Below, one piece after another: positions 53,043 through 62,700 of a stretch of 64,000 nucleotides of DNA. This DNA is from an uncultured Lachnospiraceae bacterium. Lineage in GTDB: Bacteria > Bacillota > Clostridia > Lachnospirales > Lachnospiraceae. How positions within the stretch are numbered: position 1 is the first letter of the stretch; every line of letters begins with the position of its first letter. A model generated the notes under the pieces. The model saw nothing but the letters and a program-made list of their open reading frames with translations. It had not been told where the DNA came from and did no database searches. The stretch covers positions 1 through 64,000 of the forward strand of contig CACZBM010000007.1 in the NCBI GenBank assembly GCA_902779445.1, in the 5' to 3' direction. The translations under genes and the position numbers were made by a program.

Positions 53043-53080
53043 CCCCGGGTCGTATCATGACCCGGGGTTTTATTTCTTTA
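53043..53080 (+). terminator. Plus-oriented intrinsic terminator with no plus-strand gene
   Basis: Perfect 9-bp GC-rich stem CCCCGGGTC (53043-53051) / GACCCGGGG (53059-53067), loop GTATCAT, then TTTTATTTCTTTATTTTT. On the minus strand the same hairpin lacks a T run, though it may still end the sugar-transporter operon. Confidence 0.75.
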
Positions 53081-53088
53081 TTTTTACA

Positions 53089-53913
53089 TCACAGCTTTCC
53101 GCCGGAAGTAGCTATACCTTCAATGAACTGTTTCTGGAAGATGATATAGATCACTATCATGGGAACACAGGAGATAAGTGCTGCCATCATGAGTTCAGGA
53201 TACTTCTGCTGATACTGTGCATTCATCTTTGCAAGCGCACTTGCGAGGGTAGTCGCCCTGTTATCCGGACAGACTATCATGGGCCACATCAGATCCTTAT
53301 ATGCGAAGACTGCAGTGAAGATACCGAGAGCAACCATTGAAGATCTGGTGAGAGGTGCCATTATGTGGAAAAATGTCTGTGGAATATTACATCCGTCAAG
53401 CCTCGCTGCCTCTTCAAGATCATGGGGAAGCTGCAAAAATGCCTGACGCATGAGGAAAGTTCCAAATGCCGAAACCACACCCGGGAACACAAGTCCCATG
53501 ATGGAGTTTGTCATATGAAGCTTACTTACCATTACATACTGGGGGATTATGAATATCTGTACCGGGACCATCATCTGGATCAGTACAACTGCAAACATTA
53601 AATTCTTTCCCTTGAAATTAAGTCTGGCAAATGCATATCCGCTGAGTGTTGCCGTAACTATGGCAAACACTATACGTAAGAATATCATTCCGAGGGTATT
53701 GGCGTATAATCTCGCAAAATCCACGGCTTTGATGACATTACTGAAATTCTGGGTCTGCCATACGTGCGGTACCAATACAAAAGGATCGATCTGCATTGTT
53801 TCTGCCGTAGTCTTGAATGCCGTAAGCACCATCCATACGAAGGGAACAAGCATGGTGATGGAGATCAATACCAGCACTATATAGATAAAAACATAAGAAA
53901 CTGTCTTTTTCAT
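53089..53913 (-). CDS. Carbohydrate ABC transporter permease (MalG/MsmG type)
   Basis: 274 residues, six membrane helices, with the EAA loop EEAARLDGCNIPQTFFHIMAPLTRS (~185-205) that docks on the ATPase. C-terminus FIEGIATSGGKL is typical of MsmG/LacG permeases. Thirteen bp behind the partner permease. No ATP-binding gene lies in this operon, so a shared MsmK-type ATPase elsewhere is expected. Confidence 0.92.
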   Translation of the reverse strand: MKKTVSYVFIYIVLVLISITMLVPFVWMVLTAFKTTAETMQIDPFVLVPHVWQTQNFSNVIKAVDFARLYANTLGMIFLRIVFAIVTATLSGYAFARLNFKGKNLMFAVVLIQMMVPVQIFIIPQYVMVSKLHMTNSIMGLVFPGVVSAFGTFLMRQAFLQLPHDLEEAARLDGCNIPQTFFHIMAPLTRSSMVALGIFTAVFAYKDLMWPMIVCPDNRATTLASALAKMNAQYQQKYPELMMAALISCVPMIVIYIIFQKQFIEGIATSGGKL

Positions 53914-53926
53914 GATCGTGCCTCCC

Positions 53927-54814
53927 TCACTCGTAATGAACCCATTTCCTCTGACCGATAAGCTGCAGAACAGTAAGCAGCATGATTACTGCCAGAAGAA
54001 CAACTACAACAGTTGCGCCGTATCCCTTCTTACTCTGTTCAAAGGAATACTTGTAGAAGAGGAATACAAGTGATTCTGTTTTCTTCCATGCAGGGTTATT
54101 CAGATCGATCATCATATAGATAAGGTCAAATACCTGCATAGCTGCGATGATCCTCGTTACAAGCACAAAGAAGATCGTCGGCGAAATAAGGGGAATCGTG
54201 ATATGTATAAGCTGCTGCCATCCGTTGGCCCCGTCCAAAGATGCCGCCTCATAATAATCATGGGGTACTTCCTGAAGCCCGGCGAGGAAAAGCACCATAT
54301 TATAACCTATAACAGACCATATACCTATCACTGCTATGGAAAATATGGCTATATTCGGATCCGATATCCAGTTCACCTTGATATGGAAAAGATTATTGAT
54401 CAGTCCGAAATTGGAATTGTACAGCCATTTCCAGACCATGGCGATCGCTGCAGGAGCAACTACCATTGGCAGAAAGAGTATGGTACGGAATACTTCTCTT
54501 CCCTTCAGCTTCTTATTCAAAAGAACTGCCAGAAGGAGAGCTATAACGATGGAAGCAGGTACTTCCACTATGGCATACTTTATCGTATTCCACAGAGCCT
54601 GCCACACCTCGGTATCTCCCATGACCTTTTCATAATTCTTCAATCCGACGAAAATATTACCTTTTCCAAAATCTCCGGTCTTATAAAAGCTCTGCCTGAC
54701 CGTATCGATCATCGGATAGATATTCAATATGAAGAGTCCCAGCATTGTAGGAAGGATGAAGATCCAACCCCATATAAACTCGCTTCTTTCTCTGGATGTT
54801 ACTTTGTTTTTCAC
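53927..54814 (-). CDS. Carbohydrate ABC transporter permease (MalF/MsmF type)
   Basis: About 295 residues from a GTG at 54814, five bases behind AAAGGGGG; the frame is open further upstream but without a site. Six helices, and the EAA loop YYEAASLDGANGWQQLIHITIPLIS (~205-225). With the permease downstream it forms the membrane channel for imported oligosaccharide. Confidence 0.92.
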   Translation of the reverse strand: MKNKVTSRERSEFIWGWIFILPTMLGLFILNIYPMIDTVRQSFYKTGDFGKGNIFVGLKNYEKVMGDTEVWQALWNTIKYAIVEVPASIVIALLLAVLLNKKLKGREVFRTILFLPMVVAPAAIAMVWKWLYNSNFGLINNLFHIKVNWISDPNIAIFSIAVIGIWSVIGYNMVLFLAGLQEVPHDYYEAASLDGANGWQQLIHITIPLISPTIFFVLVTRIIAAMQVFDLIYMMIDLNNPAWKKTESLVFLFYKYSFEQSKKGYGATVVVVLLAVIMLLTVLQLIGQRKWVHYE

Positions 54815-54835
54815 GGTAACCCCCTTTATAGAACA

Positions 54836-54867
54836 TGCGCCCGGGGAGCATTGATTCCCCAGGCGCA
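54836..54867 (-). other. Intercistronic hairpin between binding protein and permease genes
   Basis: TGCGCC-C-GGGGA (54836-54847) pairs with TCCCC-A-GGCGCA (54856-54867), one mismatch, 8-nt loop. No T run on the minus strand. Such hairpins commonly protect the upstream binding-protein message from decay, giving more binding protein than permease. Confidence 0.6.
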
Positions 54868-54914
54868 CCCCTTTATTTCATTATTATTACACGATAGAAA
54901 TATTCTATCCTTCT

Positions 54915-56288
54915 TTACTCTTCAGCAAGAGCTGCGTTCATTTCTGCAGCTATATCCTTGCAGACATCCTCTACAGGCTTATCACCTGTCCAGGCATCCT
55001 GAAGCTTCTCGATCATCATGTCTTCCCAAACTGTGGTATCTCTTGAGTAAGGTCTGAATACGAGCTTAGCATCAAGCATCTTCATATGTCCGTTAAGGTC
55101 GAAGCAGTCAACGCTGTTAACCCATGAATCTGAGGTTCCCTTGTAAGCTGACATTGTAACACCGAGCTCAGCCTGCTTGATCTGTGCTTCCTTTGAGCCG
55201 AGGTACTCGATAAGAGACCATGCTGCATCGGGATTTTTTGTGTTAGCTGCTGCTGCCCATCCAAGTCCGTTGTAAATGGAAACTCTGTCGCTGGGATCCT
55301 TTGTGTAAGGAAGAACTGCTACGTCACAATTCTTTGATGTATATTCATTGTCACGATATCCTGCAAGCATCCATGATCCGTTGATAGCCATTGCAGTCTT
55401 GCCTGCCTGAAGGAGCTCGTTGGGAGCTGTCTCGGATACAGTTGCAAGATCAGGACATGAACCGTCAGCGATCATATCGGTGAAGAGTTTAACAGCCTTG
55501 ATGGAATTAGGATCATCCATTCCCGAGGTCTTCTTGTCATCACTTATAACATATCCGCCCATAGAGTAGATAGTGTTGTAGTAACCTTCCTGGTTGTTTC
55601 CGGGAGCAATCGCGAATCCCCAGTGATCATCATTTGTAAGCTTCTTTGCATTAGCTGCGAAGTCATCCCATGTCCATGTGTCATCGGGATAAGGAACACC
55701 CATCTCATCAAAGATAGTCTTATTGTACCAAAGCGCTATGGTATCAATGTCCTTCGGAACAGCGTACTGCTTGCCGTTTGAATTATAGAGGTTAACGATA
55801 CCTTCGTAGTAATTTCCAAGATCGATCTTGTCACTTGCAGAGATCTTATCGGTAAGATCCATAAGGAGATCATTCTCCATGTACTTCTGTGCTACATTTG
55901 AGTGCATCCAGAATACATCGGGAAGCTCTCCGCCTGTTGCTCCTGCTTCAAGCAGTGTCCAGTAGTTATTCCAGTCAACAACCTGAATGGTTGCCTTTAC
56001 GCCTGACTGTGCGCTCCAGTCATCAACGATCTCCTGAAGTCCCGGTCTCTGGCCCTCATCCCAGATAGTAACATTGAGCTCACCCTCAACGCTGCCGCCC
56101 ATTTCCTGGGGAGCTTCTTCTGCTGCAGGTGCCTCTTCGGCTGCGGGTGCTGCTTCCTCAGCTGCAGGTGCCTCTTCAGCCGCAGGTGCTGCTCCTGCGT
56201 CTGCTGCAGGTGCTGCTCCTCCACATGCTGACAGTGATACCGTAAAAACCGCTGCCATACATAATGCCATGATCTTTCTGAATTTCAT
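54915..56288 (-). CDS. Sugar ABC transporter solute-binding lipoprotein
   Basis: 457 residues. Lipoprotein signal MKFRKIMALCMAAVFTVSL then SACG with lipidated Cys 22. A linker of ~40 residues is made of APAAEE-type repeats. The mature domain is family 1 (MalE/MsmE): ELNVTIWDEGQRPGLQEIVDDW, ATGGELPDVFWMHSNVAQKYM, IALWYNKTIFDEMGVPYPDDTWTWDDF, AINGSWMLAGY. It delivers oligosaccharides, probably galactosides given the neighbours, to the two permeases. GGGAGG ribosome site. Activator-type operator upstream. Confidence 0.93.
   Translation of the reverse strand: MKFRKIMALCMAAVFTVSLSACGGAAPAADAGAAPAAEEAPAAEEAAPAAEEAPAAEEAPQEMGGSVEGELNVTIWDEGQRPGLQEIVDDWSAQSGVKATIQVVDWNNYWTLLEAGATGGELPDVFWMHSNVAQKYMENDLLMDLTDKISASDKIDLGNYYEGIVNLYNSNGKQYAVPKDIDTIALWYNKTIFDEMGVPYPDDTWTWDDFAANAKKLTNDDHWGFAIAPGNNQEGYYNTIYSMGGYVISDDKKTSGMDDPNSIKAVKLFTDMIADGSCPDLATVSETAPNELLQAGKTAMAINGSWMLAGYRDNEYTSKNCDVAVLPYTKDPSDRVSIYNGLGWAAAANTKNPDAAWSLIEYLGSKEAQIKQAELGVTMSAYKGTSDSWVNSVDCFDLNGHMKMLDAKLVFRPYSRDTTVWEDMMIEKLQDAWTGDKPVEDVCKDIAAEMNAALAEE
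56103..56222 (-). repeat. Imperfect in-frame tandem repeat encoding the Ala/Glu/Pro linker
   Basis: Repeats of about 18-21 bp (GCTGCAGGTGCCTCTTC-like on the plus strand) encode successive APAAEE units between the lipid anchor and the sugar-binding domain. Such tracts can change copy number by slippage without breaking the frame. Confidence 0.65.
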
Positions 56289-56354
56289 AAATTACCTCCC
56301 TTGTAGATTTTTCATATTTCCAGAGTTTTCGCTGCTCTGAAATTGTAACTTTTA

Positions 56355-56383
56355 ACTATATTTTACTCCCGGTAATCTTAATA
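56355..56383 (-). promoter_or_regulatory. Promoter of the sugar ABC operon (weak -35)
   Basis: Minus-strand TATAGT (56355-56360) with only TATTAA (56378-56383) at the -35 position, 17 bp upstream. The poor -35 next to the paired repeats at 56396-56428 fits an activator-dependent promoter. Confidence 0.45.
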
Positions 56384-56395
56384 CCTATGTGGGAG

Positions 56396-56428
56396 TGTTG
56401 CACTTTTATGTGTTTATGTGACACTTTT
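56396..56428. promoter_or_regulatory. Paired direct repeats, probable AraC-type operator (site B)
   Basis: TGTTGCACTTTT (56396-56407) and TGTGACACTTTT (56417-56428), offset 21 bp, that is two helical turns. They lie 12 bp upstream of the presumed -35 of the binding-protein gene and match the pair at 59671-59703. Confidence 0.6.
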
Positions 56429-56462
56429 TCATATTGATGCAGAATGACAAAAAATCTCTGCT

Positions 56463-58661
56463 CTATTCGATCACAAATACTCCTGACACAAAGTCTCCGG
56501 AAGGTGTTTTCCATTCTATTCCGGGAGCTTCTGTGATCTCCACTCCTATTTCCATAAGCTCGCTTCCATAGTACTCGCTGCCGTCAAAATGGTAGAGCCT
56601 GTCTCTGTCCAGTCCTTTGAGCCGCACCTTGCGATGGGCGGAATTCGGTTCCGACAGGATCCTGTAGTACGCAAAGACCGCTTTTTTCTTATCTTCCGAC
56701 ACGATCATCCATGAACAGTAATTATCCTCAAAAGGAGATAAGAGCCTGTAAAAATCTCCGCTCTGGATAAGTCCTCTGTTTTCCTTCATGAATGCGATCT
56801 GTTTCTTTATCTCACTGAATTCTTCATCGCTGACCTTATTAAGATCCATTTCATATCCGAAGGTTCCGAAATATGCCACGGCAGCTCTGGTGGATATGGG
56901 CGTGATCCTGCCTGTCTGCTGGTTCGGCGCTTCCGATACATGGGCGCCTATGGAAGATATGGGATAACCATAGGATGTACCGTACTGTATCTTTAAGCGC
57001 TCCACCGCATCCGTGTCATCGCTCCCCCATGTCTGGGGTGCATAATACATAATGCCAGCATCAAATCTGGATCCTCCGCTCGAGCAGGATTCGAATAAGA
57101 GCTCCGGAAAGTCGGCAATGAGCTTTTCGTACAGGCGGTAAACATTCAGAATGTATCTGTGATATACCTTTCCCTGTTCTTCCGCCGGGGTGCCGTTACT
57201 GTAGCACTCACTTATGGTGCGGTTCATATCCCACTTCACATAGTCGATCTTTCCTTCCTCGATTATGGAATGCATTCTCTCATAGAGATAATCCCACACC
57301 TCATCCTTTGACATATCGAGGACCATCTGGTGTCTTCCAAGTGATCTCTCACGTCCCGGAACTGCAAGTATCCAGTCGGGATGTGCTCTGTAAAGGTCGC
57401 TGTCAGGATTAACCATCTCGGGTTCAAACCAGAGTCCGAACATAAGCCCCATATCATGGATCTTTTCAGCAAGACCTCCTATGCTCCCGGGAAGCTTCTT
57501 TGTATTAACATACCAGTCTCCGAGGCCGCTGGTATCGTCATCTCTTTTGCCGAACCATCCATCATCCAGCACGAAAAGTTCCACGCCCGCTTCTTTTCCC
57601 TTTGATGCGATCTTAAGTATCGCTTCCTCATCAAAATCCATCATCGTAGCTTCCCAGTTATTTAAGAGGATGGGACGCTCCTTTTCCTTCCATGCGCCTC
57701 TTGACAGACGCTTTCTGAAGAGCCTGTGAATTGACTGGCTTAAACCGTTAAGACCCTCTTCCGTCCATGTGAGGATAGCTTCCGGTGTCTGGAATTCTTC
57801 CTTCGGGTCAAGCTTCCATGAAAATCCCTCGGGATTTATACCGGTCATAAATCTCAGGGTTCTGTATGTATCACACTCTGCCTCAGTCACAAAATTTCCG
57901 CTGTAAACAAGGGACAGGCCGATAGCTTCTCCCTGGAATTCATCTGTATTTTTTCTCTTCAGGATAACAAAGGGATTGTGATTTGCTGAGGAATGTCCTC
58001 TCATACTCCTGACAGCCGTTATTCCTTCATCAAGTTTCCTCTCGATCGGCACTTTTTCCCTTCCCCATGCTCCTGAGAACTGGATCCAGTCATAATCCCT
58101 GTCGGGAAGGTCGATCGAAAGGCTCATGGCCTTTTCAATACGGACACTTGTATCTCCGCCGTTGATAAAACGTGCATTTCTGGTGATAACGGGATGATCC
58201 CTCATAACGGTATAAGAGAGAATGAGTTCCATACCGGTAAGCTCATCCTTAAAACGTATGTTTAAGGTCTTTGCTTCTGCGTCATCCTCGGTATATACAG
58301 CCGGAAGTCCGGGAATGCCCGGTTTTCCGTCTTTGATCTCATGGGAGACATATTGGAAATTGCTCACACGTGAACCGTTCTCATATGTGATATCGAATGC
58401 AGGCTCCCTTAAGTCGGAAGTTCCGAAAGAAGGATAGTCGCACCTGTTCATCTCCATTGAAAAAACCTCATTATCCGGCTTTCCCACCATCATGGCCCTG
58501 AACTCATAATTTATCAGGTAGGAATAATCCTCCCTGTCATGTATCCTTTTTCCGTAATACAGGAGTCCCGGCTCTCCGTTTGGAAATATACCGATCACAT
58601 AGCTAACTTTGTCATTGAATAAATGAAACTGTTTCGTCCCCTCATGAAAGACAATATCCAT
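56463..58661 (-). CDS. Alpha-galactosidase, GH36
   Basis: 732 residues, the typical length of GH36 tetrameric enzymes. FVLDDGWFGKRDDDTSGLGDW, GLMFGLWFEPEMVNPDSDLY, DYVKWDMNR (nucleophile Asp) , FESCSSGGSRFDAG and TWGSDDTDAVERLKIQYG (acid/base Asp). No signal peptide, so it acts on imported raffinose-type or melibiose substrates. Eleven bp behind the AraC regulator gene, so co-transcribed with it. Confidence 0.95.
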   Translation of the reverse strand: MDIVFHEGTKQFHLFNDKVSYVIGIFPNGEPGLLYYGKRIHDREDYSYLINYEFRAMMVGKPDNEVFSMEMNRCDYPSFGTSDLREPAFDITYENGSRVSNFQYVSHEIKDGKPGIPGLPAVYTEDDAEAKTLNIRFKDELTGMELILSYTVMRDHPVITRNARFINGGDTSVRIEKAMSLSIDLPDRDYDWIQFSGAWGREKVPIERKLDEGITAVRSMRGHSSANHNPFVILKRKNTDEFQGEAIGLSLVYSGNFVTEAECDTYRTLRFMTGINPEGFSWKLDPKEEFQTPEAILTWTEEGLNGLSQSIHRLFRKRLSRGAWKEKERPILLNNWEATMMDFDEEAILKIASKGKEAGVELFVLDDGWFGKRDDDTSGLGDWYVNTKKLPGSIGGLAEKIHDMGLMFGLWFEPEMVNPDSDLYRAHPDWILAVPGRERSLGRHQMVLDMSKDEVWDYLYERMHSIIEEGKIDYVKWDMNRTISECYSNGTPAEEQGKVYHRYILNVYRLYEKLIADFPELLFESCSSGGSRFDAGIMYYAPQTWGSDDTDAVERLKIQYGTSYGYPISSIGAHVSEAPNQQTGRITPISTRAAVAYFGTFGYEMDLNKVSDEEFSEIKKQIAFMKENRGLIQSGDFYRLLSPFEDNYCSWMIVSEDKKKAVFAYYRILSEPNSAHRKVRLKGLDRDRLYHFDGSEYYGSELMEIGVEITEAPGIEWKTPSGDFVSGVFVIE

Positions 58662-58672
58662 GCAATACCTCC

Positions 58673-59605
58673 TTATAGTCTGACTCTTGTAAGATCCATG
58701 TTCTTGTCATTTTCCCTGATCAGCGGTTTTTTCCGCTCGGAGCGGTATTTCCAGGGGGTAATACCATACTTCTTCTTAAAGGCCTTGGAAAAGGTCATCT
58801 GATCCGAATATCCGACCCTTGCAGAGACGGTTCCTATAGCTTCCTCTCCCTCGGTCAAGAGCTCTGCCGCACGCTCCAGACGGTAATTTATTAGATATTC
58901 CTGCGGGGACATGCCGATTTCTTTCTTGAAATTACGGGAGAGATAGCTTCTGTTAATACCAATGTGATTTGCCACATCCCCTATCTTCACGTCACTCCGG
59001 TAATTATTCCTTATGAAATCAATGGCATACTCCACATAGACTCTGGACGAATAACGACGTTCAGTGCTAACCGCGCTCGTTTTCTTACGGTATTTCTCCA
59101 GAAAACCCATAAACCTCATTGTCTGTCCGAGACGGATGAGTTCATTGGCATGGTTGATCTGGCTCATTTCCAGCATCTCATCCACACAGCTTTCCAATAC
59201 CTTTGTATCCGTAAGTTCGATAATGGGATCATTTGGAGTGATATTAAGCTCCGAGAAGAATTCTTCCACGTTATATCCGTGCATGCCGACCCAGCAATAG
59301 GTCCAGGGGTCTTCCTTGCTCGCCTGGTATACGGACTCTACTCCTGGGAAGATCACGAAAGCGCTGCCGGCCTCAACTTCGTATGTTTTACCCATAACCC
59401 TGTATTCTCCCCTTCCGGAGAGCACAACGTGCACAAGATAACAATAACGCACAAAAGGTCCGAATCTGTGTCCTTTCTCACAGGCTTCCCGGCCGGTATA
59501 ATCCAGATTCACTGCCATGCTTACGCCAAGCATTCCCTTGTCCTGAAGGTTTTCAAGGCAGGCGTAATTTTCGACATTTGTATACATGATCTCCATGTAC
59601 TTCAT
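58673..59605 (-). CDS. AraC family regulator of the galactoside locus
   Basis: 310 residues. N-terminal cupin-like sugar-binding domain (~40-110: YLVHVVLSGRGEYRVMGKTYEVEAGSAFVIFPG) and C-terminal double helix-turn-helix (~205-300: KIGDVANHIGINRSYLSRNFKKEIGMSPQEYLINYRLERAAELL ... VGYSDQMTFSKAFKKKYGITPWKYR). The MsmR/RafR-like layout and position between lacZ and an alpha-galactosidase gene point to activation of galactoside genes in response to the sugar. Paired repeats upstream suggest autoregulation. Confidence 0.92.
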   Translation of the reverse strand: MKYMEIMYTNVENYACLENLQDKGMLGVSMAVNLDYTGREACEKGHRFGPFVRYCYLVHVVLSGRGEYRVMGKTYEVEAGSAFVIFPGVESVYQASKEDPWTYCWVGMHGYNVEEFFSELNITPNDPIIELTDTKVLESCVDEMLEMSQINHANELIRLGQTMRFMGFLEKYRKKTSAVSTERRYSSRVYVEYAIDFIRNNYRSDVKIGDVANHIGINRSYLSRNFKKEIGMSPQEYLINYRLERAAELLTEGEEAIGTVSARVGYSDQMTFSKAFKKKYGITPWKYRSERKKPLIRENDKNMDLTRVRL

Positions 59606-59634
59606 ATATGGCGAACCCTCCGCGTTAATGTAAT

Positions 59635-59662
59635 TGTATAATCCATGTTATAGGCGAAACAA
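59635..59662 (-). promoter_or_regulatory. Possible promoter of araC-type gene and alpha-galactosidase
   Basis: Minus-strand TATACA (59635-59640) with TTGTTT (59657-59662) 16 bp upstream, about 30 bp before the ATG. The operator pair starts 8 bp further upstream. Confidence 0.4.
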
Positions 59663-59670
59663 TGTGTATT

Positions 59671-59703
59671 TGTGCCACTATTCTGTCAATATGTGCCATC
59701 TTG
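59671..59703. promoter_or_regulatory. Paired direct repeats, probable AraC-type operator (site A)
   Basis: TGTGCCACTATT (59671-59682) and TGTGCCATCTTG (59692-59703), offset 21 bp, between lacZ and the AraC gene. All four half-sites in the window share TGT at 1-3, CA at 6-7 and T at 11. Confidence 0.6.
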
Positions 59704-59720
59704 CTATTTATTGCTTTATT

Positions 59721-62700
59721 TTATACACCCATAAACTCAAATTCAAAGTGAAGAGACCTGTCACAGGGCAGCATATACTGGGGAAGAACCGGTGCTCCCC
59801 ATGCATCATCACCTCCGACGCCCATCTGTTTCATGGAAAGACGGACGACCGTAAAATGCTTTGGCGGCAGTTCATAAGGATGCATCGCTTCCTCCAGCTG
59901 GTCAGGGGTATAGGGTATGGCAGAAAAATCCATACCTCCGATCTCACTTTCACCGTCCCCACCGGCTGAGATAAAGCGGAATTCAAGTCCCTCATCCCTG
60001 TCATTTACAACCCTGGCCCAACGTACTCCGGAACGGTTCCCTGTTTCCTGGGGAACAACATACTGCGATACCATTTCAGAAGAAGTACTCTCATACACTC
60101 CGAGCTTTGCGCCCTCTGTCCTGTCGCAGTAATTTTCTTCAGGTCCCAGTCCATACCAGATCACCTTATCGTATTCTTTATCAAGCTTGAATAAAAAGCC
60201 AAATTCAGGCATAGGCGGAAGATCTGCTTTTCCGTCATGATCCATTATCACCCTTACTCTTCCGTCCTTATAGATACGGTATGTCACAGTGACAAATATC
60301 ATTTTGTCCGATGGGAGATACTTTTTCCAGCTGACCTCCACGAAGTCTTTTTTCTCGGTGATAACAGGATATTTCCGTGCTTCACTTTCCGGATCAAAGG
60401 GGCTCTCTCCCGGACGGATGTGTGTCTGATAGTTACTGGCATTCTTCCAGAATCCCTGATAAAAAGCCATTAGATTCCCGTTATCGTTCTGGGTGGGTGC
60501 TCTCCAGAAATTAGGCCGTGGAATGAAATTTATCATTTCCCTGCCCTTATATTTGTAGGACGTAATACCTCCCTTAAGATTCGAAAGCAATATGTCAAAA
60601 TTGTCCCCGTGAACGCCGGTATTAAAGCAGCCTTTTACCACGTGGAAAGTGCCCTCCGTCTTTTTCACTGCAGAGGTTTTCTTTACCTTAAAGATCCCCT
60701 GTCCAAAAGCCACTTCGTAGCCCTTTTCTGCATATGCTTTATCTTCTTTTAATCTGAATGAAAGCGTGGCCGCATACTCACCTCCTTCATTTAGTTCCGG
60801 AGAAGGAAGGTCTATTGTCTTTTCGGAAAGAGGGGGTATGTCTATGTTGACTTTCTCACTACTTACAAGATTCCCCTCTCCTTCAATCGTAAGTATGCAG
60901 TCAAGATCTGATGTAGGTGTAAAGAGATATTTATTCCTTATATTAGCCCGCAGGCCATTACGTTTCCTGTCTATCCTTATCTTTATGCCCTGGTAATTAT
61001 ACTTGACCGCCTGTACCTTTCCTGCATAGGGATTCCGGTTCCCGTCCAGAAGCCCGTTTGCAGAAAAATCGTAGTCTGTCGGTCTTTCACCGTGATCCCC
61101 GCCATATGCCTGATATTCTTCACCGTAGCAGTTTTTCTCCTTTATAGTCTGGTCCACAAGATCCCAGATAAAGCCACCCTGATATCTCGGATTCCGCTCG
61201 GAGAGCTCAATATAAGTCTGCATGTCTCCCTGGGCGTTACCCATGGAATGTACGTATTCACACAGAATAAACGGTTTATCCTGATGTTCTGGGGAATTGA
61301 TGAATCTCTCACACTCATCGGCAGGCGGATACATTCTTGAATACATATCCGTCATATCCGGGTATCTGTTATCTTTATCCCAGTCTCCTCCTTCATAATG
61401 CACAAGTCTGTCAGGATCCGCATTTCTGAAGAAATCTGCCATATCCTGAATGACACTTCCACTATATGACTCATTTCCGCAGGACCAGATAAGTACCGCA
61501 GGATGGTTCTTACTTCTCTGATAAGTCGAATTTACCCGGTCTAACAGCATTTCACGGTATTCATCATTATCTCCCGGTATCACTCCGTTCAGATCTGTCT
61601 TGCCGATCCGGAATGATTCCCATACCCCGTGGGTCTCCATATTGTTTTCAGCTATCATATATATGCCGTAGATATCGCAGAGCCTGTAGAAAGCATGTGC
61701 GTCCGGATAATGGCTCGTACGGACTGCATTTATATTATTCCTCTTCATAAAGAGGATATCCGAGAGCATGGCATCATGATCCGGCACCCTTCCTTTTTCA
61801 GATGAGAATTCATGACGGTTTACACCGTTAAATACGATCCTCTTTCCATTAAGCTTCATAAGGCCGTCTTTTATCTCAAACCGTCTGAACCCTGCCTTTT
61901 CCCTGATGAACTCTGTGACTTCATTATCTTCATTCTTTACGGTAAATGTAATGTCATAGAGATTAGGGTATTCCGCGCTCCACAATTCAGGACTGTCGAT
62001 CTTCTCTTTTATATGCGTCCTCTTTTTCACAGGGATCTCTTTTGAAAGGATCACCTTCCCGACGAAGCTTACGGCATACTTAATACTTCCTCCATCCTTC
62101 TCCATATCAAGTTCTATTTCAAGTGTTCCCTTTTTATAAGTGCTGTTTAAGAGCGGCCTTATCTTCATGTCAAACACATGAACTTTAGGCACGGTATAAA
62201 GATATACATCTCTGAATATCCCGCTGAAAAGGAAGAAATCCTGATCCTCAAACCAGCTTCCGGGAGTCCATTTGAAGACCTGTACAGCGAGGCGGTTTTT
62301 TCCATCTTTCAAATACCCTGTTATATCAAAAGCGGATTCCGTGAAGCTGTCTTCACTGTACCCTGCATACTTACCGTTGATCCATAAGGCAAATCCCGAC
62401 TCTACACCGTCGAAATTAATGCATACCTTCTGACCACTCCATTCTTCCGGAACGGTAAAAAATGTGACATAGCTTCCCACGGGATTAAAGATCTCCGGGA
62501 TCTCACCCGGCTTCAGATCCTCTGATCCGTCCCAGGGATACTGAATGTTTAAATAGGCCGGCCTGTCATATCCTTCCATCTGAATATGTGCCGGAACCGG
62601 AATATCATCCCAGCCCGACACATCATATTCTTCCCTGAAAAAATCCGGAACCGTCGTTTTTATATTTTCCGCATAATGGAATTTCCAGATCCCGTTAAGG

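Noticed and set aside
53043..53080. Hairpin as the ordinary terminator of the sugar ABC operon
   Set aside because: Possible, but the T run is on the plus strand only, so it is reported as plus-oriented with the anomaly noted.
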